A DNA stretch of 64,000 bases from contig NZ_CP022098.1 of NCBI RefSeq assembly GCF_002305875.1, positions 11,346,001 to 11,410,000 of the forward strand. The letters are read 5' to 3'. The notes under the pieces were generated by a model that saw only the letters and a program-made list of their open reading frames with translations, was not told where the DNA came from and did not search any database. The DNA comes from Cystobacter fuscus (GTDB lineage Bacteria; Myxococcota; Myxococcia; Myxococcales; Myxococcaceae). A program made the position numbers and the translations under genes. Positions 55,871 through 63,304 of this stretch are shown here, one piece after another; position 1 is the stretch's first letter; every line of letters starts with the position of its first letter.

Positions 55871-58510
55871 TCAAGAGCCGTTCCTTCTCTTGGTGAGGTC
55901 ACGCTGGAGCTGCCTCACCTTGCCGAGCAACTGCGCGTCCTCGGCATCCCCGGCCTCCTTCACCTGCTGCTCGAGGCTCTCATAGCGGCTGCACAAGAAG
56001 CTGAGGTTGTCACACGCGATGATCCGGGTGAGCCGTTCGTAGGCGAGGCGCGTACGGGCCCACTCCTTCTGCAACTCCGTCGGCCCCCGTGTGACGCGCG
56101 GCTTGCGCCCCGTCGGGGCCTTGCTGGGAGCCGTCTCGGGTTCCGGTGAAGGGGCCGCGAGGGGAAAGAGCAGATCCGACTCCATGGCGGACTCGGACGA
56201 CTCCGCGCCCGCGTCCAGTGCCGTTCCCGCGTCCAAGGCGGACCCGGAGGGGACGACCCCGGGGGAGGACGGAGTCACGGGCGGTGGAACCTCCTCGCCC
56301 AGAGGCGCGGAAGGCGGTGGAGCGTCCGCGGGAGGCGCCACATGGGGCGTGGGGTGCGCCAGGGAACGCGCGGGCGGCGGGCGCGACGCGGGCTGCTGGG
56401 AGATGACGGCGGCCCAGAGACCCACGACCAGGACCACGCCCAACAGCACGAAGACCAGGGGCATCCACCGCCGCTGGGGTCGCGCCGCACGCTTCCGTGC
56501 CACGGGCATGGAGGCGGTGGGCTCCCGCGCGACTGGTAGGGACGGGGTCTCCTCCGTGCGCTCCTCGTCCCCGTCCTCCGGCTCGAGGTCGTCCGGAATC
56601 GCCCTGCGCGAGGACGAGAGGCGGGAGACACCCGTCGTCACCACGCGCCGGTGGGGGATGCGCGTCCCGCCAGACTTCGGCCGGTGCGACGACGGCACGT
56701 CGTCCTGCTCCGTGTCGCGCAACAGCGACTCGTCGAGCACCACACGCGGCTGGGTGTCCTCGTGGTAGACGTCACGCAGCACCACGCGCGGCTGGGTGTC
56801 ATCCGTCCGCTCGAGCGGCATCTGGATGCGCGGTTGCGTGTCGTCCAACCCCAACCGCCCTCCGTCCGAGTCCTCGTGCAGATCGGTCCCGACGTGGGCC
56901 GCTTCCTCCTCCGGCTCCGCGTCGGGCGCGCGCTCCTCCGTCTCGAACAGCATGGGAGGAGACCTCGGCGGATCCCGCCACCGCTCGGGGCTCGGAGCCT
57001 CCTCGGGAGGAAGCGACTCCTCGGGAGGAAGCGACTCCTCGGGAGGAAGCGACTCCTCGGGGGGAAGCGATTCCTCGGGAGGAAGCGACGCGGACCAGCC
57101 CGGCGTGTCCTCGATGGGCGGCGGCACCTCCTCCAGGGTGCGCGGCATCGTCCCCTCGAGGAAGGCCGGAGGCGGCTCCGGCACGGCCCTCATCTCGTCC
57201 AACGTCGGCACGAGAGAGCCCGAGGGCCGCTCGCTCCGGGACGCCTCGATGGCCTCCCGGGCAACGGCGGGCCGCGTGGGCCCCTCCAGCACGGCATCGG
57301 GAGCCGTGGGCTCATCCATCGCCACGGCCGGCCGCGTCTCGCCATCGTCACGCCCGGCGGCACCCTCGCGCGTGCGCGGCGTGGGCTTGAAGGACAGCGG
57401 CTCGACGGGCCCATCCAGGCGGATCGTCTTCGGCGGCAACATCGGGACGGGCCGCGGCGACGCGCCCTCCGGCCCGCCCGCGGCCTCGAGCTCCGGCTCG
57501 AGCACCCGTCCCACCTCGCGCAACATCACCAGCATCCGCCGCTCGGTCAGGTACTCCGAGGCGAACAGCTCGTGCATGTACCGGCTGATGGACTCCGGAC
57601 CCGAGGTGGCGTCCAGCTCCAGCAGGCACGCGTTGAGCCGGCCGCGCAGCTCCTCCGCCGCCTGGAAGCGCTGCGCCGGCTCCACCGCCAGCGCCTTCAT
57701 CACCAGCTGCGACACCGAGTCCGGCACCCCGGGCGCCACCTGGGACAACGGCGGGATGTTCGGGTGGGCCACCGCGGACATCAGCTCGCCGGGCGGCAGC
57801 GAGTCGAAGGGGTTCTTCCCGGACAGCAGCTCGTACAGACACAGGCCCACCGCGTACAGGTCGCTGCGCCGGTCCACCGGCAGGTGCCGGGCCTGCTCGG
57901 GCGACATGTAGAGGAACTTGCCGAGGATGATGCTCGGGTTCGTCTTGGCCGCGCTCAGCCGGCTCTTGGCCAGCCCGAAGTCGATGACCTTCACCTCCCC
58001 CTCGTAGGAGATGAGGATGTTCTGCGGCGAGATGTCCCGGTGCACCAGGTTCAGCTCGCCCTCGTCATCCCCCTTCTTGCGGTGCGCGTAGGCGAGCGCG
58101 TCCAGCACCCGCCCCATCACGAACAGCACGAAGGTGATGGGCAGCGGCATCTGCCGGTCCCTCGCCCGCGCCGCCACCTTGCGCAGGTCCTTGCCGTCCA
58201 CGTACTCGAGGGCCATGTACGCATCGCCCTCGTGCAGCCCCATGTCCAGCACCTGCGCGATGGAGCCGTGCGTGAGCTTCACCAGCGTGCGCGCCTCGCC
58301 CACGAAGCGCTCGACGAACTCCGGATCCTCCGCCAGCTGCGGCAGGATCTTCTTGATGACGCACAGCTTCTCGAAGCCCTGCATCCCCTCCAGCCGCGCG
58401 AGGAAGATCTCCCCCATGCCGCCCGTGGCGAGCTGGGTCAGCAACGTGTAGCGGCCAAACGGCACCGGCCGGAACGGGCGCAGTCGCGCATTCGAGGACG
58501 ACGGATTCAT
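55871..58510 (-). CDS. Ser/Thr protein kinase with long repetitive linker and membrane helix
   Basis: An 879-residue kinase. Kinase domain about 18-290: glycine loop LATGGMGEIFLA, Lys in VIKKIL, catalytic loop HRDISPQN, DFGLAKS and MSPEQA. The region 330-690 is low-complexity and acidic and includes five copies of a six-residue PPEESL-type repeat (bases 57001-57090) and the DTQPR element three times. A membrane helix about 713-735 (MPLVFVLLGVVLVVGLWAAV) precedes a Pro-rich stretch and a helical C-terminus (about 825-879, RLAYERLTRIIACDNLSFLC). It lies 102 bases downstream of the FHA-cyclase gene. Confidence 0.93.
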   Translation of the reverse strand: MNPSSSNARLRPFRPVPFGRYTLLTQLATGGMGEIFLARLEGMQGFEKLCVIKKILPQLAEDPEFVERFVGEARTLVKLTHGSIAQVLDMGLHEGDAYMALEYVDGKDLRKVAARARDRQMPLPITFVLFVMGRVLDALAYAHRKKGDDEGELNLVHRDISPQNILISYEGEVKVIDFGLAKSRLSAAKTNPSIILGKFLYMSPEQARHLPVDRRSDLYAVGLCLYELLSGKNPFDSLPPGELMSAVAHPNIPPLSQVAPGVPDSVSQLVMKALAVEPAQRFQAAEELRGRLNACLLELDATSGPESISRYMHELFASEYLTERRMLVMLREVGRVLEPELEAAGGPEGASPRPVPMLPPKTIRLDGPVEPLSFKPTPRTREGAAGRDDGETRPAVAMDEPTAPDAVLEGPTRPAVAREAIEASRSERPSGSLVPTLDEMRAVPEPPPAFLEGTMPRTLEEVPPPIEDTPGWSASLPPEESLPPEESLPPEESLPPEESLPPEEAPSPERWRDPPRSPPMLFETEERAPDAEPEEEAAHVGTDLHEDSDGGRLGLDDTQPRIQMPLERTDDTQPRVVLRDVYHEDTQPRVVLDESLLRDTEQDDVPSSHRPKSGGTRIPHRRVVTTGVSRLSSSRRAIPDDLEPEDGDEERTEETPSLPVAREPTASMPVARKRAARPQRRWMPLVFVLLGVVLVVGLWAAVISQQPASRPPPARSLAHPTPHVAPPADAPPPSAPLGEEVPPPVTPSSPGVVPSGSALDAGTALDAGAESSESAMESDLLFPLAAPSPEPETAPSKAPTGRKPRVTRGPTELQKEWARTRLAYERLTRIIACDNLSFLCSRYESLEQQVKEAGDAEDAQLLGKVRQLQRDLTKRRNGS
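57001..57090. repeat. Five tandem 18-bp repeats inside kinase gene
   Basis: Five in-frame units of CCTCGGGAGGAAGCGACT, the fourth and fifth with one or two changes. They encode PPEES-L units of the kinase linker. Because they are in frame they could vary in number without breaking the gene. Confidence 0.9.
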
Positions 58511-58612
58511 GCCGGGGGAGGGGCAGCCATGCTCAACAAGGGGGGCTCCATGCTCGCACTGATTCGGGGCGGAGCGCGAGTCTCCACCTCCATCTTTCCA
58601 CCCAGACCCACC

Positions 58613-60322
58613 TCAGCGCACACCGGGATTGGTGAGCTGGCCGACGTCCTCGTCCAGGACCTCGAAGGCGGCCACCTTGTCGCGCGGGGGACGGAGCAGG
58701 CGCTCGCCCAGGGGGACCACGTCGAAGCGGGCGCCGGTGACGGCGAGCGTCTTGCCGGTGACGAGCAGCTGGCCGGACTCGGCGGAGCCGGCGAGCCAGG
58801 TGGCCACGTTGACGCCCTCGCCCACCGCGCACAGCGAGGGGCGCGAGTCGGGGCCCACCATGCCCACCAGTACCTTGGCGGTGTTGACGCCGATGCGCAG
58901 CGAGCACCGCTCGTCCGCGGGGCGGCGCGCCATGTGGCGATCCCAGTCGGAGCGCAGGGCAAGCGCGGCACGCACCGCGTGCACGGCGTCATCCGGCCGG
59001 GTCTGCAGGGCCCCGAAGATGGCGCGCATCGAGTCGCCGAGCAGACCCTCCAGGGCGCCCTCGAAGCTGAAGACGAGACCTCCCAGCCGCGAATGGAAGT
59101 CGTTGAGCAGCACCGAGGCACGCGCGGGCCCCAGCCGGGCGCTCAGCGTGCTGAAGCTCGCGAGCTCCACGTGGACGATGCTCACGGTGCGCTCCTCCAG
59201 ACCCTGGAGCCGGGAGCCCGAGCGCAGGGCCTCGGTGGCGCGCCGCTCGGCCACGTCGGGGGCGTGGAAGCGCTCCAGGTGGTGGCGCAGCGGAGGGCTG
59301 GAACTGGACGCTGGGGGCGCGGAGAACTTCTGGATGCCGGTGGACACCAGGTGCGCCACGGCGGTGCAGGCGTCGAGCATCACCTCCAGCTCCGTGTCGC
59401 TGCGCGCCGAGGTGTTGATGTAGAGCACGCCCGCGAACGTGGGCTCGTTGCCCAGGGGGATGCAGAGCACCCGGTCCACGCCGTAGAGGATGACGCTCTC
59501 GCGGCTGGCGAAGCGGCGGTCGTCGCGCACGTCTCCCACCAGCAGGGCGCGGCCCTGGCGCAGCGCCTCGTCGATGATGGCGTCCGAGACGGGCACCTCG
59601 CCCTGGGACAGCTTGCCCCGGTGGCGCACGGAGGCGGGCACCAGCACCCCCGTGGGGTGGCGCAGGAGCACCACGGCGGTGGTGGCGTCGATGCGCTGGA
59701 GCAACCGGTCCATCGTGGACTCGAGGAAGGACGTCAGGTTCGTGGCGGTGGCGAGCGTCTCCGCGGTGCGGAAGAGCAGGAAGAGCGTCTCGGCGAATCC
59801 CCGCTGGGGCTGGGGCGCCGCGGTGGGCGGCGCCGGCGCGATGGGCGCCGCGGCCATGGGAGGGGACGAGTCGCCCCAGGGCGTGGAGATGTTGTCGAGC
59901 GCCCGCAGCAGATCCACGTCCTTGATGTTCTTGGCGAGCAGGACGGAGGGGCCCACGTCGTCGCCGTGGCCGAAGCGGCGCACGCCTCCGGCGCCCAGGT
60001 CCACCATCTCCGTGGCGGCGTTCTCCGACTGCTGCGCCTGGCGCACCGACACGGAGTTCTCCCCCAGGGAGATGGTGTCGCCGGGGCGCAGGTCGGCGCT
60101 GCCCTGGAAGAGGGTGCCGTTGAGGCGGCTGCCGTTGCGGCTGCCCAGGTCCTCCACGCGCAGGTGGTCGCCCTCCAGCACGAGCCGGGCGTGCCGCCGC
60201 GACACGAGATCGCCGCCCAGGACGATGTCGTTCTCATCCGCGCGGCCGAGGTAGGTGACGCCCTCGGGCAATTCGTAGGAGGTATCGAAGTAACCCGGGC
60301 CGTTGATGATGATCTGCCACAT
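58613..60322 (-). CDS. FHA-GAF-adenylate/guanylate cyclase-like protein
   Basis: A 569-residue signalling protein. FHA domain 1-95 (GRADENDIVLGGDLVSRRHARL, LGSRNGSRLNG; phosphothreonine binding). GAF domain about 185-345 (ATTAVVLLRHPTG, RALLVGDVRDDRRF, CIPLGNEP). Class III cyclase domain about 390-560 (VSIVHVELASFSTLSARLG, LLGDSMRAIFGA, LRIGVNTAKVLVGMVG, GEGVNVATWLA). The first metal-binding Asp is replaced by Glu in HVELASFS, while the second (GDSM) is kept, so activity is uncertain. FHA and a neighbouring Ser/Thr kinase downstream suggest phospho-dependent control. It starts 21 bases after the Rieske gene stop. Confidence 0.9.
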   Translation of the reverse strand: MWQIIINGPGYFDTSYELPEGVTYLGRADENDIVLGGDLVSRRHARLVLEGDHLRVEDLGSRNGSRLNGTLFQGSADLRPGDTISLGENSVSVRQAQQSENAATEMVDLGAGGVRRFGHGDDVGPSVLLAKNIKDVDLLRALDNISTPWGDSSPPMAAAPIAPAPPTAAPQPQRGFAETLFLLFRTAETLATATNLTSFLESTMDRLLQRIDATTAVVLLRHPTGVLVPASVRHRGKLSQGEVPVSDAIIDEALRQGRALLVGDVRDDRRFASRESVILYGVDRVLCIPLGNEPTFAGVLYINTSARSDTELEVMLDACTAVAHLVSTGIQKFSAPPASSSSPPLRHHLERFHAPDVAERRATEALRSGSRLQGLEERTVSIVHVELASFSTLSARLGPARASVLLNDFHSRLGGLVFSFEGALEGLLGDSMRAIFGALQTRPDDAVHAVRAALALRSDWDRHMARRPADERCSLRIGVNTAKVLVGMVGPDSRPSLCAVGEGVNVATWLAGSAESGQLLVTGKTLAVTGARFDVVPLGERLLRPPRDKVAAFEVLDEDVGQLTNPGVR

Positions 60323-60343
60323 CGCGCCCGGCAGCCTACACGA

Positions 60344-60835
60344 TCAGCGCGCCCGGGAGATCCACACCGACTCGCCCACCCGGGCCGTCGCGAAGGTCTT
60401 CAGGGGACGGGTGGCGGGACCGCGCAGCACCCGGCCGTCCTCCCCGAAGCGCGAGCCGTGGCACGGACACTCGAGGAGCGACTCGCCGGGCTTGTAGGCC
60501 ACCAGACAGTCCCCATGGGAGCAGATGTGCCAGACAGTGACGAAGCAGCCCGACGCGGTGTGAATCACCACCACGTCGAGCAGCGCCTCGGGCACCCGCA
60601 CCACCACCGAGCCCCCCGGCTCGCGCAATTCCGGGTGGTCGGCGAGCCGCACCTCCACCCAGCCCTCGGCGGCGGAGCCGGGCGTGACGCCACACGCCAC
60701 GGCGTCGGAGTCGCCCTCCCCCTCCCGCGGGCCACACCCGGCGCACAGGGCCGCCAGGGCACAGGTTCCCTGGACGAGCGAGCCCAGCACGCGCCGGCGG
60801 GGGAGCGCCGTGGGAGGAGGGAGCGGTCGCGTCAT
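60344..60835 (-). CDS. Rieske [2Fe-2S] lipoprotein
   Basis: A 163-residue exported Rieske protein. The signal PRRRVLGSLVQGTCALAALCAGC has an RRR start that may use the Tat route and ends in a Cys after CAG, possibly lipidated. The cluster motif is CSHGDC (Cys-x-His) and CPCHGSRF (Cys-x-x-His), both intact, with a GPATRPLKTF tail. It is not fused to a cytochrome gene. The ATG overlaps the stop of the lipoprotein gene before it (ATGA), which places it in the riboswitch-controlled operon. Electron-transfer partners are unknown. Confidence 0.92.
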   Translation of the reverse strand: MTRPLPPPTALPRRRVLGSLVQGTCALAALCAGCGPREGEGDSDAVACGVTPGSAAEGWVEVRLADHPELREPGGSVVVRVPEALLDVVVIHTASGCFVTVWHICSHGDCLVAYKPGESLLECPCHGSRFGEDGRVLRGPATRPLKTFATARVGESVWISRAR

Positions 60836-61530
60836 GGCGTCTGGCAGAGAGCGTAGCCGTTCACCACGGCGACCGCGTCCAGGTCGAACCCCGAGGAGGG
60901 GGAGCCATTGGGGTTGTTCCCCGCGTCGCGCACGCGGACGAAGCGGGCCCGGGGCACCCCCAGGGTGGCGAGGTCGAAGCCATCACCCCCCGCCACCGAG
61001 GGATCCGTGGCACTCACGCCATTGGTCGGCGAGGAGTACACGGGCTTGATGCCCGCGCAACCGGGATACCCTCCCGCCGCGTCCGTGGAGGCGCAGGGGA
61101 ACTCGTGCCACGTCTGGCCATCCTCGCTCACCGCGACGATGCCCCGCTCCACGAAGGGACCGATGGGGCTGTTGAAGGCGTTCTCGAAGACGAGCAGGTC
61201 CACGCCAGGACCGTCCACCACGCCGATGTCGGTGAACTCGAGGACGATTTCCCCCCCGCGACCCAGGGAGAGGACATCCAGCGAGCCCGAGCTCGCCCCC
61301 TCTCCATGGGGAGGCCCGAGCACGATGCCGGGGAAGGTATCCTGACCAAAGCCCGCGTTCGGGCCGAACGAGTAGGACGCCACCCGATCGGCGAAGGGCT
61401 GGGGCTGCGCCGGGCACGCCGCGAGAGTCTGGGGCTCGTCCTGGAGGGACGGCTCCCCACAGCCCGCGGCGAGCACGGGAAGGAGGAGCCAGGTGCCCCT
61501 GGACATGCGGGCAACGAGCGAGCGACTCAC
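60832..61530 (-). CDS. Surface lipoprotein of the cobalamin-riboswitch operon
   Basis: A 232-residue lipoprotein (LLLPVLAAGCG lipobox). The mature part is a beta-rich domain with LSLGRGGEIVLEFTDIGVVDGPG, DLLVFENAFNSPIG, VAVSEDGQTWHEFPC and ARFVRVRDAGNNPN, a jelly-roll-like pattern related to proteins often labelled cell surface protein. I believe similar proteins occur near TonB-receptor or cobalamin genes in other bacteria, but that is from memory and unverified. Both ends overlap their neighbours by 4 bases (ATGA), so the three genes are translationally coupled. Confidence 0.8.
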   Translation of the reverse strand: MSRSLVARMSRGTWLLLPVLAAGCGEPSLQDEPQTLAACPAQPQPFADRVASYSFGPNAGFGQDTFPGIVLGPPHGEGASSGSLDVLSLGRGGEIVLEFTDIGVVDGPGVDLLVFENAFNSPIGPFVERGIVAVSEDGQTWHEFPCASTDAAGGYPGCAGIKPVYSSPTNGVSATDPSVAGGDGFDLATLGVPRARFVRVRDAGNNPNGSPSSGFDLDAVAVVNGYALCQTP

Positions 61531-62855
61531 GGCGTCCCCACGTGGAGACGCACGAGCCGGCGGCCGTTCTTGTCCTGCACGCCGACGAGCAGGTCCTCGG
61601 CCAGGGGAGCCATCGTCACCACCTTGGTGCAGGTGTTGGCCTGGGTGAGCACCTGCTGGAGCTGCCCCACGGTGACGCCCAGCCCATCCTGCGTGGGGGT
61701 CAGCGCGATGCGAGCGACGTCGCGGGTGTTCGTGAAGTCGGCGGAGCCGGAGCTGCGCTTGAGCGCCACTCCCGCCCCGAAGCCAGCGGCATCACGCAGG
61801 TCGAGCCCCGAGTAGACCTCGGGCATGTTGGCGCCGGACAGGTCCAGGGTCGTCCCCGCCGTCAGGGCGGGCGTGTACGTGTCGGGGGACACCGCGCGCA
61901 GGGCATTGGTGGAGGCGTACTCGTTGTCCGGCGTGGGCGTGGAGTACGCATAGCCGAGGGCGACGATCTTGTTCGTCGCCAGCGCGGAGAAACCGCTGAA
62001 GCTCCCCGTGCTCGGGAACGTGGCCAGCTTCGACATCTGGAAGGGGGTGCTCTGCGTCTTCACGGCATAGACACCAAGGCCCGTGCCGCTCACGCCCTCC
62101 AGGCCCAACCCATTGATGAGGAAGGCTCCATCCAGACCCACGGCGGAGAAGTTGCCAGCCGCGGAGACGTACGTGGACGTGGTGGACGCCAGATCGTGGA
62201 TGGCCACCTTGCCGGAGAAGTCACCCAGGGTATAGCCCCCCATCAAGCGGACACCATCGTTGACGAGGTAGCCGTTGACATAGGCGGTCTGCGTCACATC
62301 GGCGGGGACGATGGGGTAGAGAGGCGTGGTGCTGGCCGCGACACTCGGCCAGGTGCCGAGCGCGTAGACACTGTCGTCCGAGTTCACACCGTACAGCGTG
62401 TACGAGCCCGCGGCACCCGCCACCGCCGTGATGGCGCCGATGCTCTCGGGCAGAGGGGCGGACTCGACGACGGTGAAGCCCGGCTGGAGTTGCAGGGTAC
62501 CGAGCTGCGCGTCATGCGGCAGATCCGCGCACGTGGTCCCCGCGTCCGTCCCCGCGTCCGGCTCGGGCTCCGTCCCCGCGTCCGTCCCCGCATCTGGCCC
62601 GGGCTCCGTCCCCGCGTCCGTCCCCGCGTCCGAACCGTTCCCGGGATTCGGAGGAGCGACGTCCTTCACCACGCAGGTGTCGGCCTCGCACACGTACTGC
62701 TTGCCCTCCGGCGGGGCGCCCTTGCTGTTCTGGCAGTCGAAGCGATCCACGCACTCCGGACCACTGCAACCCGTCACCATCCATCCGAACGCCACGGCCC
62801 CCACCGCCATCACGACCTGGCTCAGCGAGCGCGACTTCTTCATCTCCGTCATCAT
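61527..62855 (-). CDS. Lipoprotein with Asp-Ala-Gly repeats and beta-propeller-like domain
   Basis: A 442-residue lipoprotein: signal VVMAVGAVAFGWMVTGCSG (lipobox VTGC), a Cys-containing segment, a linker of DAGTDAGTEPxP repeats, and from about 110 a beta-rich region with blade-like repeats (ITAVAGAAGSYTLYGVN, YVNGYLVNDGVRLMGGY, GKVAIHDLASTTSTYVS, GLGVYAVKTQ, FSALATNKIVALGYAY). It is the first gene after the cobalamin riboswitch. The start at 62855 has AAGGAG about ten bases upstream; ATG codons at 62852 and 62843 are alternatives, and the longer frame to 62951 enters the leader. A B12-binding role, like that of the Bacteroides propeller BtuG, is inference. Confidence 0.8.
   Translation of the reverse strand: MMTEMKKSRSLSQVVMAVGAVAFGWMVTGCSGPECVDRFDCQNSKGAPPEGKQYVCEADTCVVKDVAPPNPGNGSDAGTDAGTEPGPDAGTDAGTEPEPDAGTDAGTTCADLPHDAQLGTLQLQPGFTVVESAPLPESIGAITAVAGAAGSYTLYGVNSDDSVYALGTWPSVAASTTPLYPIVPADVTQTAYVNGYLVNDGVRLMGGYTLGDFSGKVAIHDLASTTSTYVSAAGNFSAVGLDGAFLINGLGLEGVSGTGLGVYAVKTQSTPFQMSKLATFPSTGSFSGFSALATNKIVALGYAYSTPTPDNEYASTNALRAVSPDTYTPALTAGTTLDLSGANMPEVYSGLDLRDAAGFGAGVALKRSSGSADFTNTRDVARIALTPTQDGLGVTVGQLQQVLTQANTCTKVVTMAPLAEDLLVGVQDKNGRRLVRLHVGTP
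62536..62631. repeat. Tandem repeats encoding DAGTDAGTEPxP
   Basis: Copies of a GTCCCCGCGTCC dodecamer with a GGCTCGGGCTCC-type spacer, period 36 bases, about 2.7 units. They encode the flexible lipoprotein linker and are in frame. Confidence 0.8.
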
Positions 62856-62992
62856 CCGCGTCCTGCTCCTTGCCCCCTCGGGCACAACGGCTTCACGACG
62901 GGAGTGGATGCGAAATGAGCGCTCGGGCGCGGCCCGTGAGAGGACGCACACGAGAACTCATCCGCGCCCCCCCTCGGAAGCATCGGTATGGT

Positions 62993-63010
62993 CCGTGCCC
63001 ACTGGCACGG
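62993..63010 (-). promoter_or_regulatory. Hairpin just after the riboswitch aptamer
   Basis: CCGTGCC / GGCACGG form a perfect 7-bp stem with a 4-base loop, seven bases after the aptamer end. It has no U-run, so it may be part of a non-terminator expression platform; the start codon lies about 140 bases further on. Confidence 0.4.
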
Positions 63011-63016
63011 GTCCCT

Positions 63017-63240
63017 GGCAGGTCTTCGGACTCACGGGCATGGGCGGCTCTCGACAGAGCCCCCCTTCCTACCGGCCGTCGCTTCCCAGCCCTCGCCGGA
63101 GGGCCAGTGCCTTCTGACAGCGTTCGTTCCCGTTCACCGCTGCGGGGCAGTCCCGGAGTCGCACCGGATTCCCTCAAGCCTCCACCACCCGGTGGAAGAA
63201 CCAAGGACGGCAGCGGGGATAGGGTCGCGGAGGCACCTTT
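63017..63240 (-). promoter_or_regulatory. Cobalamin (adenosylcobalamin) riboswitch
   Basis: Reading the minus strand, the conserved elements appear in the right order: AAAGGTGCC at the 5' side, then GGGAATCCGGTGCGACTCCG, GGACTGCCCCGCAGCGGT, GGCACTGG, CTGGGAAG, and the B12-box GAGTCCGAAGACCTGCC at 63033-63017. All are characteristic of the cobalamin aptamer (Rfam RF00174). The element sits in the 449-base gap between the partial propeller gene and the lipoprotein operon, so it should repress that operon when cobalamin is plentiful. The expression platform is not obvious; a short hairpin follows. A TTGACA at 63245-63240 overlaps its 5' edge, but no matching -10 outside the aptamer was identified. 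Confidence 0.95.
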
Positions 63241-63304
63241 GTCAAATCGGTTATCCGTGACGCGTGGCGCCGCGAGCGCAACACAACACACCCATCAGGA
63301 CCGC

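Noticed and set aside
56651-60856. A 1401-codon plus-strand open frame
   Set aside because: It runs antisense to the kinase, cyclase and Rieske genes, is rich in Arg/His/Gly without domains, and results from high third-position GC.
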